This document shows positions 17,894 to 24,737 of a stretch of 34,065 nucleotides of DNA, piece after piece. The first letter of the stretch is position 1. Every line of letters begins with the position of its first letter. Source of the DNA: CAZVWV01 sp964631745 (lineage in GTDB: Bacteria; Bdellovibrionota_C; UBA2361; JBGSMV01); NCBI GenBank assembly GCA_964631745.1, contig CAZVWV010000023.1, forward strand, positions 1-34,065. Reading direction: 5' to 3'. Both the position numbers and the translations under genes were made by a program. The notes beneath the pieces are model-generated. The model did not search any database and had not been told where the DNA came from. It was given only the letters and a program-made list of their open reading frames with translations.

Positions 17894-18265
17894 ATGCCCA
17901 AAAAGATCTTATTTGAATCCGCAAAACATCACATCCTCACCGCAGCGCGGCAGATTGTAGCGGAGACGACCGCCGACACAGCAGCGGCAGAACGCCTACA
18001 TTCTAAGATTAATGCCTGGACCTTTAAGCACGAGGGCGGAAAAAAGCTACTGGTGCAATGGGACCAGCCCACAGCTTGCGAGATTAAGATCGATTTCTCG
18101 GCGGCCAAGTTTTATACGCGAGGAGATCTCGACCAAACAGATACCGCCAACGCAGGAAATAACCAGGACGGAGAGCAAGAGATTACCGATAAAAACCGAG
18201 CCGTTTTTCGGCGCTTGGCGGCAGAACTACTGCAACGGACGGCTGCTCACAGCCGCATGGATTAA
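17894..18265 (+). CDS. Small protein of unknown function coupled to the radical SAM gene
   Basis: The ATG at 17894, with AAAGG just upstream and only five bases after the radical SAM stop, gives 123 aa. A longer frame starting at 17792 would overlap the radical SAM gene by about 100 bases and has no ribosome-binding site. The protein is hydrophilic. It has a charged N-terminal helix (KKILFESAKHHILTAARQIVAETT), a central piece that could form strands (KKLLVQWDQPTACEIKIDFSA) and an acidic, polar linker before a final helix (NRAVFRRLAAELLQ). It has a single cysteine, no membrane segment and no signal peptide. I do not recognise it. Tight coupling suggests a partner or accessory of the radical SAM enzyme, but that is inference. 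Confidence 0.6.
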   Translation: MPKKILFESAKHHILTAARQIVAETTADTAAAERLHSKINAWTFKHEGGKKLLVQWDQPTACEIKIDFSAAKFYTRGDLDQTDTANAGNNQDGEQEITDKNRAVFRRLAAELLQRTAAHSRMD

Positions 18266-18276
18266 TGCGAAGATAA

Positions 18277-18304
18277 GCATTACCTGAGGTAATGCCTAAT
18301 TACC
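18277..18304 (+). other. Two mutually exclusive palindromes after the small ORF
   Basis: GCATTACC (18277-18284) and GGTAATGC (18288-18295) form a perfect 8-bp stem. The GGTAAT of that stem (18288-18293) can pair instead with ATTACC at 18299-18304. There is no T run, so a classic Rho-independent terminator is unlikely. It could be an mRNA 3' end structure or a protein site. Confidence 0.4.
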
Positions 18305-18396
18305 CACCTTGATAATCCATCAGAATTAGAACTAAACTAGAACAGAATTAGATCTCTGAATACTTCCTCCTTACGGACCAGCATACTGAGAGTATT

Positions 18397-19914
18397 ATGA
18401 AGCTACCCATTGGAAATCCCTCCCCTGATCATTTACGTATTTATTACGATATACTTGTGTCCATGGCCGCTGCGGTGGTAGGGGTGGCTTTTGGTCAGAC
18501 CTTTTTCTTACATTCGACCGCCGTTAGTCCCGATGCGCCGTCACCCCTCCTACCAATTCTATGCATACCTCCCCTCTCTTTAGTCGCCTTTGATTGGGTC
18601 TGCACAAAGCTTCGAGGCCTTAGCACTAGCTCTGGTATCACCCGAGCCACGAGAGTTACTGTATCCGTGGCGATTGCGGGGACACTGGTTTGGCTTACCA
18701 CGGGCGATACGGCCACTTCCGTACTGTGGTGTTTGCTAGTTTGGGCCCCGCTCGTATTGCCTCGTCTCTTACTGAACGCCGGGCCTAGCAGCCCAAATAG
18801 TTTAATAAAATCCGCTGTAAAAAGACGCGGGCCGGTATTAGTCGTTGGCGGTGCTGGGTATATCGGAACGCACGTGGTTCAGCAGCTTTTGCATTCAGGC
18901 AGCACAGTGAGAGTTCTGGACCGCTTTATTTATGGCAAAGAACCTCTTGGTGACTTACTCAATCATCCTAGACTTGAAGTCGTTGAGGGTGATGTAACAG
19001 ACCTGAAGCAGTTGACTTACGCGGCCAGCGGAGCTTCTGCGATTGTGCATCTTGCTGGCTTAGTAGGAGACCCAGCCTGTTCAGTTGATAATGGATTCAC
19101 GCGCCATGCCAATATTATCTCTACGCGCATGTTAAAAGAAGTTGCGCTATCCATGGGGATTCCCCGATTCATCTTTGCCTCCAGCTGCTCTGTGTACGGT
19201 GCCAGCGAGGTTGAGGTAGACGAGACTAGTGCGCTAAATCCTGTTTCACTGTACGCACAATCTAAAATTGACAGCGAAAGAGAGCTGTTGAGTTCGGGGG
19301 CTAATAGTCTTTGCGTAACCGTGCTTCGATTCGCGACCGTTTTTGGGCATTCCCGCCGACCTCGATTTGACTTGGTCGCTAATCTATTCACAGCGCAGGC
19401 TTACCTCGACGGCGTTATTACGGATACATCCGGAATGCAATGGCGACCTTTCATCCATGTTAGCGATCTTGCACGAGCGATAGTTAAGACGCTTAAGGCG
19501 CCGGCTGAGATAGTACGCGGGCAAATCTTCAATGTAGGCGACAAAAAACTTAATATGACGATCGGCGAATTGGCGGATCGAGTGTTTGCCATCGTATCCA
19601 GAGAGCGCAAGGTAGAGTTGATTCGTAAACCGGATTCCTCGGATCGTCGAAACTACATGGTATCTTTTGATAAAATTCACCGAGTGCTGGCTTTTGAAGC
19701 CGCTATGTCGATCGAAGACGGTGTCTTAGAGATCTTGGAAGAGATGAAAAAGGGGGCCTATACTCACTATCGCGATGCGCATTACAGCAACTTAGAGATG
19801 ACCAAGCGCGAGTTATCAAATTTTAGAGACCCTCTTCAAAGCGCCCGGCTCTACCATCCCATCTCGGATAATCTCAGTGAGAGCGAGTTTGTTTCGGCTA
19901 AGACCGGTACCTGA
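18397..19914 (+). CDS. Membrane-anchored extended SDR (NAD-dependent nucleotide-sugar epimerase/dehydratase-like)
   Basis: The protein has 505 aa, compared with about 330 for a typical GalE-like SDR. Residues ~1-140 contain four hydrophobic segments (~18-39, 49-68, 86-102, 106-126). The SDR domain follows, with NAD-binding GGAGYIG at 151-157, the HLAG strand near 217-220, the serine motif SSCSVYG at 261-267 and the catalytic YAQSK (Y285, K289). C-terminal residues from ~440 form an extra polar tail. The SDR part resembles soluble sugar epimerases and dehydratases, not the CapD catalytic domain, which has a different glycine motif. The membrane anchor suggests that it works next to the WecA-like enzyme or on a lipid-linked sugar, as for decaprenylphosphoryl-sugar epimerisation; this is inference. 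A GAGAG just upstream is the likely ribosome-binding site. Confidence 0.85.
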   Translation: MKLPIGNPSPDHLRIYYDILVSMAAAVVGVAFGQTFFLHSTAVSPDAPSPLLPILCIPPLSLVAFDWVCTKLRGLSTSSGITRATRVTVSVAIAGTLVWLTTGDTATSVLWCLLVWAPLVLPRLLLNAGPSSPNSLIKSAVKRRGPVLVVGGAGYIGTHVVQQLLHSGSTVRVLDRFIYGKEPLGDLLNHPRLEVVEGDVTDLKQLTYAASGASAIVHLAGLVGDPACSVDNGFTRHANIISTRMLKEVALSMGIPRFIFASSCSVYGASEVEVDETSALNPVSLYAQSKIDSERELLSSGANSLCVTVLRFATVFGHSRRPRFDLVANLFTAQAYLDGVITDTSGMQWRPFIHVSDLARAIVKTLKAPAEIVRGQIFNVGDKKLNMTIGELADRVFAIVSRERKVELIRKPDSSDRRNYMVSFDKIHRVLAFEAAMSIEDGVLEILEEMKKGAYTHYRDAHYSNLEMTKRELSNFRDPLQSARLYHPISDNLSESEFVSAKTGT

Positions 19915-19945
19915 TGTAATGTGTTTCCCTTAAGCGAGTGGTATC

Positions 19946-20845
19946 TTGATAACTGCAAGAAAACTTTACGGTCTTATGGGCGAATCCAAATTCGCCGGGC
20001 CTGAATTAGAAAAACTCGAACGTGAGTTCTTCTCATCTATCATTTTGCAAAACAATTCCAGCAAAATGACCTTTAGCGATCGCCTCCCCGACCTACACCT
20101 TTTTTTAAGCAATTATTTAGAAAAAGCCTGCATCAACACAGTGGACCTTTTAGATGTGGGCTGCTCCTCTGGAATTTCCACGACGGAATTTGTAGTTCAT
20201 TTGCGTGGTAGGGGAATTACTGTCAGGGCAGTGGCATCCGATCTGACACTATATGCTTATCTTGTAAAATTATGTCCGATGTTTTACGCCCTTACGGACG
20301 TAAGCGGATTTCCGCTTCAATATGATTTATTTGGTTACGGTTTGCGCCCCTGGTGTCGGAAACGCTACAAATTTTTGGGGGGAGAGCTAGTGACCTCTAT
20401 CATGCGCGCAGCTTATAAGGCCCTAAGCCCGAAAGTATTAACGGCCATCAAGTCAGGGAAAGGGACCTCCACCAACGCGGAACGATTATTACTGCTCAGC
20501 CCGACGTTACTGGCGCAGTCCGGCATCTCCTTTGTGGAAGACGACTTAGAGGGGGTTACTCCGCCATCACTACGGAACCGCTTCGACCTCATTCATGCAG
20601 CCAATATTATTAATCTCAACTACTTCTCAAAAACAAGGATCACCAAGATTATAGATAACTTACGAGAGCGCTTGAAAGGACCTGGTTCTTTGCTCTTGGT
20701 GTGCCGGACGCAAAATAACGGACGAAACGATGCCACTCTATTTTGTTTGGACGAAACTGGACATTTTCAGACTGTTTCACGACTAAATCAGGGGAGTGAA
20801 ATTGAAGAGCTCGTTGTGACTTTCGCTTACGCATCTAACGGATAA
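19946..20845 (+). CDS. SAM-dependent methyltransferase-like protein
   Basis: The frame opens at a TTG (19946), giving 299 aa; an ATG at 19976 would give 289 aa, and I cannot decide between them. DLLDVGCSSGISTTEF near residue 68 is a class I SAM motif I. VRAVASDLT follows as the acidic strand-2 end, and FDLIHAANIINLNYF near 214 resembles motif IV. Between them is an insertion of about 80 residues (YDLFGYGLRPWCRKRYKFLGGELV...), absent from minimal methyltransferases. The C-terminal strand pair VCRTQNNGRND and TLFCLDETGHF fits the end of the fold. It follows the membrane SDR gene by 31 bases in the same direction and converges on the next gene with a seven-base gap. The acceptor is unknown. Confidence 0.75.
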   Translation: MITARKLYGLMGESKFAGPELEKLEREFFSSIILQNNSSKMTFSDRLPDLHLFLSNYLEKACINTVDLLDVGCSSGISTTEFVVHLRGRGITVRAVASDLTLYAYLVKLCPMFYALTDVSGFPLQYDLFGYGLRPWCRKRYKFLGGELVTSIMRAAYKALSPKVLTAIKSGKGTSTNAERLLLLSPTLLAQSGISFVEDDLEGVTPPSLRNRFDLIHAANIINLNYFSKTRITKIIDNLRERLKGPGSLLLVCRTQNNGRNDATLFCLDETGHFQTVSRLNQGSEIEELVVTFAYASNG

Positions 20846-20852
20846 CCGCAAT

Positions 20853-22016
20853 TCAAGCGGCTACGTTAACGGTATCTTCTAGGATTAGTCCTGGCGTCCT
20901 AGTCTGCATAAACCATTCCCTGAGCTGTTCCTTGGAAGATTCTTCTAAGTAAACGCTACGCCCTGTGGGCATTTCAAAATGAAGATATTCGCCCGGCATG
21001 GCCCTGAAAAAAAACAGTGCCGGAGCAATCTGCTGAGTAGCCGCCATTGCTATATCTTTGCGTGCTCTCCTAACGGTGTAAAAAAGTTTTGTTCTTCGGC
21101 CAACTCTTTCCGGTAAGGAGTTTAACAAAAAGAGCGCAACCTCCTTGACTTGCGGTTCCCCGAGTATGCCGCTAAAAAAAGCAGCTAGGGCCCCGCTCAC
21201 CGATCTTATAAAGTCGCTAAAAACCCCTCCATCTGTTGTTTTAAAAAGCGCGCATAAATCTTGTGTCGAGCGGGTCATATCAAGCGAGCTCACGACCGGC
21301 AAACCAAGAGTACTCGAATGCCAATCAAAGATCTCTTTCCAAGTTCTTTGAGGAAACGAGCTCAAGTTAAAAATTTTGCTGCCTGGGGACTTTCTGATTA
21401 CGCTCTCGATAGCTGCGCAAAATTCATTAATATGAATCGAATTGGAATCTCGCTCTCCGTTGAATGGCAACTTAAAGCACTGATCCTCCAAAAAATCGGC
21501 GACAAATCTCGACGCCCACTGATGCGGGCCATAAACATGTCCCAGCCTAAAAATAATTACGTCGGCGCTGGACTTTTTTGCTGAATTTTCAACGAATGCT
21601 TCCAGCCCCAACTTTAGGCGCCCATAAGAGTTGCAGGGCACGGGCTTTTTAAAGGATGTGGCGCGTCCATCTAATATAGCTCCATAAACCGCCACGCTGC
21701 TTAAGGTTATATACTGCTTAATATTAGCGAGCCCCAAGACATTGCGCGCAATGGCTTCGCTTTGCTCCCGCGCTGTCCGCGGTAAGCCACCAGGCCAGGC
21801 ACAGTTTACGACCACATCGCAATCGCTAAGTAAGCGCTGACAGGTGCTTGGATCAGTAACCGCTCCCACTCGCAACTCTGAGGCGGTGCCTTCAAGACTC
21901 TGCTTAGCTGCTTGGTTCCGAACAACAGAAACCACCTCGCCTACTTGGCGGGCAAGCAACCACTTAACTAAAAACGAACCAATCTGGCCATTCGGGCCCA
22001 ATACCGCAATACGCAT
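20853..22016 (-). CDS. NAD-dependent epimerase/dehydratase (extended SDR)
   Basis: The start is set at ATG 22014-22016, which begins MRIAVLGPNGQIGSF. This is the dinucleotide-binding strand and GxxGxxG loop expected at the N-terminus of an SDR. A longer frame to 22079 would overlap the upstream oxidoreductase gene by 56 bases. The product has 387 aa. ITLSSVAVYG near 119 and YGRLK (Y and K spaced by three) are the catalytic serine and tyrosine-lysine motifs. The last ~120 residues are not typical SDR: they contain a hydrophobic patch (ALAAFFSGIL) and a basic piece (RVGRRTKLFYTVRRARKD), perhaps membrane-associated. Seven bases separate it from the Gfo/Idh/MocA stop, so the two form an operon and probably act on one nucleotide sugar. 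Confidence 0.85.
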   Translation of the reverse strand: MRIAVLGPNGQIGSFLVKWLLARQVGEVVSVVRNQAAKQSLEGTASELRVGAVTDPSTCQRLLSDCDVVVNCAWPGGLPRTAREQSEAIARNVLGLANIKQYITLSSVAVYGAILDGRATSFKKPVPCNSYGRLKLGLEAFVENSAKKSSADVIIFRLGHVYGPHQWASRFVADFLEDQCFKLPFNGERDSNSIHINEFCAAIESVIRKSPGSKIFNLSSFPQRTWKEIFDWHSSTLGLPVVSSLDMTRSTQDLCALFKTTDGGVFSDFIRSVSGALAAFFSGILGEPQVKEVALFLLNSLPERVGRRTKLFYTVRRARKDIAMAATQQIAPALFFFRAMPGEYLHFEMPTGRSVYLEESSKEQLREWFMQTRTPGLILEDTVNVAA

Positions 22017-22023
22017 AATGTGA

Positions 22024-23076
22024 CTACGCCGCCTCCAAGTTTTGCCGCTGTCCTCTAAATCGGGCATAGACGGAATCAATCAAATTAGTGGTCAGTAATG
22101 ATGTGCTGGCGAGCACTGAGTTGTCCTGCCGTAAGACAATGTCGCGGGTTACCGCTTCGATAAACTCGACCCATTCCATATAAAATGCTTGATAGACTGT
22201 CATAGCGCCCTCGTTGGCTACAATGGAGGCAATCTTTGATTGGCGTCGATCTAGAAGAGTAACTGGGGAATCGGGTGCCATACCGAGCCGTACGAAGCCA
22301 TGCTCGAACTCGAGTTCGATGCCGCAGAATAGATCTCGGCGACTGCTTAAAGACAGTGCCAGCGGCACAGAGTTAGGATTCTTATCTGCTCCCAACTGTA
22401 ACATCGCTTCCACTGAGATTTCGGTTTCAGGTTGCTGCCCGTGTGATTTGGAAAGCTCGGGAGACTTGATGTCGCCCAGAACAAAACCACTAGCCTGAGT
22501 AACAAATAGAATCTGATCTATCACATGAGAGCCCGTCTCGATCAAGATTCCACCGCCCGCCGCAGCCACATCAATTTGATACGAGTCGGTGTCTCGTCCG
22601 GTTCCTCTAAGTTTTCCGCCTTGACTTGCCTTGATGCCCCGTAACGCCCCGAATGGGTTAGCTGCCACCAATTTCTTGCCGAGCACATTCCCGGCATAGT
22701 AGCGCCGCATAAAGCCGCATCCCACCACTACCTTTGCCTCGCGCGCCTTTTCTAAATACCATTTATGCTCATCAGCGGTGACGGCGAATGGCTTTTCACA
22801 TAGTAGGTTCCAGTGCCTAGCAAATGCCTTTTCAGCTAGGCTGCGTCTGTATCCAACAGGGATCGTTAGTAAACAGATATCTACGTCATCAAGATCATCG
22901 ATATTGTCAGAAATTCTTGTTTTAATTCCGAAGCCGTCTGTCAGGGCTTTTGCGCGCGACAAATCATCGTCAACGATCCAGTCCAATTGAATTCCAGGAA
23001 TATTTTGTATAACAGGCAGATGATACTGCTCGATCACACTCCCTGCCCCAATGATACCGAGTCTTAACTTTTGCAT
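22024..23076 (-). CDS. Gfo/Idh/MocA-family oxidoreductase
   Basis: The protein has 350 aa, normal for the family. The N-terminal Rossmann motif is LRLGIIGAGSVIEQYHLP, and CEKPF near residue 94 is the diagnostic EKP motif that holds the catalytic lysine. The middle and C-terminal part (from ~125) is the alpha/beta substrate domain, with GGILIETGSHVIDQ near 170 containing the conserved Gly...His-x2-Asp. In glycan loci, relatives such as WlbA/WbpB oxidise UDP-GlcNAcA at C3 or work in other keto-sugar routes. WbpE and WbpD partners are missing here, so a different role is possible. It lies upstream of the SDR in the same operon and 148 bases downstream of the flippase gene. Confidence 0.9.
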   Translation of the reverse strand: MQKLRLGIIGAGSVIEQYHLPVIQNIPGIQLDWIVDDDLSRAKALTDGFGIKTRISDNIDDLDDVDICLLTIPVGYRRSLAEKAFARHWNLLCEKPFAVTADEHKWYLEKAREAKVVVGCGFMRRYYAGNVLGKKLVAANPFGALRGIKASQGGKLRGTGRDTDSYQIDVAAAGGGILIETGSHVIDQILFVTQASGFVLGDIKSPELSKSHGQQPETEISVEAMLQLGADKNPNSVPLALSLSSRRDLFCGIELEFEHGFVRLGMAPDSPVTLLDRRQSKIASIVANEGAMTVYQAFYMEWVEFIEAVTRDIVLRQDNSVLASTSLLTTNLIDSVYARFRGQRQNLEAA

Positions 23077-23224
23077 AACCGTAGAGATTACTAAATTTTT
23101 ATATCCGTCAGGGGGCCGCGCCTATCTCGCTTAAGCTAGCTGACCCGAACCTACTGTCCTAGCGCTTAACGCTCTGTTTTCAGAGATTAGAGTATAGCGC
23201 AGAGGTCTCCTACTTGTATAGTGT

Positions 23225-24550
23225 TCAGCCGTGCCGAAATCTGAAGTGGCGCAATTTTCTAAAGATCACTACCAAATCTTCGCCATAAGCTGCAAGCCAG
23301 CCATTAAGTACCTTTGGATGTAAGCGCAGGAGTAAAATTATTAGAACCGTACATGAGACCAGATAGCTCACGAGTGAAGTAAAGGCAGCGCCGACTATTC
23401 CTAACCGTGAAAGGCTGGCAAAAAGCCCAATGACAGTCATACCTAGCGCCGAAAGCTCGGCATAAAGCGCTACGGCGGGATTTCCGAGTCCTCGAAAGAT
23501 ATCCGAAAGCACAGCGCTTAAAGATAAGAAGCCGCCAGCTACAATTAAAATTCTTGCAATATGTATGGCCGGCTCGAACGCATTTCCAAACAAGAGAGGG
23601 ATTAAGATTGGTATGAGACAGAAGATGAGAAAGACGATCGCGAATACAAATACGACATACCACCTTAATAGTCGTCCAAGTTGCTGACAACTATTCTCAA
23701 CAATGCCGGGAGCCAGGCGAGGAATCAGCACGGCGCCGAAGGCTGAAGCCATGGGGGCAATCGCAAAAGAGACTGCTGCAGCGGTAACATAAATACCAAG
23801 GTCTTCCTTGCTCAACATGGCAGCGATAAACGCTTGATCTACGCGCTGGTTTAAAGCAGAACACAGAAATGCACCGGCGGAAAAAGTTCCGTACTTAAAA
23901 AGATCGCGCACGGTTTCTCTTGAGACAGACAGGACTTCTGCGCAATATTTCCAGTAAACAAGCCAACTTGTGGTGGCGCAGATTAGCAGCGTCAGTAAAA
24001 GATAAGCCACAATAATTGCAAAAACAGAGGGGCGATGAAGCAAGGTGGCGCTTATGATAACTAGCACAAAAATGATCTGTGGTTGCACTCGCACCAAATT
24101 AAATTGCAAAAAATGTTTCTTGCCTTGTAAGGCTCCCCAGGACATGGCGTTAAGCACGTTACATATCGGAAATAATAAGAAGAGATACCCGGCACTTCTT
24201 ACTGGATCTGAAAAATCCGCTAAAACGAAGGCTTGAATCGGAGCGCCGATCAGGATAGCCGGCAGACACATCGCCAGACCAAGCAGCAGCGCGCTTCCCA
24301 CTATTAGTCCCACTCTTTCTGGTGACCGAGCCGTGTAATAAGGAACACTCTGACCACAACCCCAAAACGCAAATACGGTAAGAAACCCCGGTACGACTTG
24401 CACGGCCGCGAGCTCGCCTCGGCCTGAGGGCCCCAGCACCCGTGCTGCCAGTATCGAGGAGACGATTCCAAGTAGCGGAACGAAGCCGTATCCGAGGAGG
24501 CTAATGAACAGATCCATGTATCTCTTGGGTATCTGCAATTTCCTGTCCAT
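23225..24550 (-). CDS. wzx: Wzx-like lipid-linked repeat-unit flippase
   Basis: The protein has 441 aa with about 12-14 hydrophobic segments. It has the typical N-terminal sequence of the polysaccharide biosynthesis branch of the MOP/MATE superfamily (LLGIVSSILAARVLGPSGRGELAA). It should move undecaprenyl-pyrophosphate-linked repeat units from the cytoplasmic to the periplasmic face of the inner membrane. No N-terminal signal peptide is needed or seen. An ATG 11 codons later, with AAGAGA before it, is an alternative start. A single flippase and a single polymerase in the locus fit a Wzx/Wzy pathway. The 23077-23224 spacer after it contains only two short hairpins (CTCTG/CAGAG at 23172-23185 and AGCG/CGCT before it). 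Confidence 0.88.
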   Translation of the reverse strand: MDRKLQIPKRYMDLFISLLGYGFVPLLGIVSSILAARVLGPSGRGELAAVQVVPGFLTVFAFWGCGQSVPYYTARSPERVGLIVGSALLLGLAMCLPAILIGAPIQAFVLADFSDPVRSAGYLFLLFPICNVLNAMSWGALQGKKHFLQFNLVRVQPQIIFVLVIISATLLHRPSVFAIIVAYLLLTLLICATTSWLVYWKYCAEVLSVSRETVRDLFKYGTFSAGAFLCSALNQRVDQAFIAAMLSKEDLGIYVTAAAVSFAIAPMASAFGAVLIPRLAPGIVENSCQQLGRLLRWYVVFVFAIVFLIFCLIPILIPLLFGNAFEPAIHIARILIVAGGFLSLSAVLSDIFRGLGNPAVALYAELSALGMTVIGLFASLSRLGIVGAAFTSLVSYLVSCTVLIILLLRLHPKVLNGWLAAYGEDLVVIFRKLRHFRFRHG

Positions 24551-24737
24551 TAAACAAGATAGTCAACTAAAAGGTGGTTAGAAACCAGTGCGGCACGCCA
24601 GGCTTATTTTGGCACAGGCCTAGCCTATCTGCGCCCTCTTTATCCTTCAACCTAGAAAGAATTCATTAGCGAAAAATCCAACACTTCTATACATTTTCCT
24701 AAACACCAAGTATCATCTGCTCAAAGAGCACCTCAAT

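Noticed and set aside
22017..22079. Longer start for the SDR gene ending at 20853
   Set aside because: It would place 21 residues before the NAD-binding strand and overlap the neighbouring gene by 56 bases.
24649..24660. Shared 12-mer AACCTAGAAAGA with the 33757 hairpin, and shared 13-mer CGTTCCCATTGCT at 16602 and 31389
   Set aside because: Exact matches of this length are expected several times by chance in 34 kb, and neither second copy has the surrounding structure.
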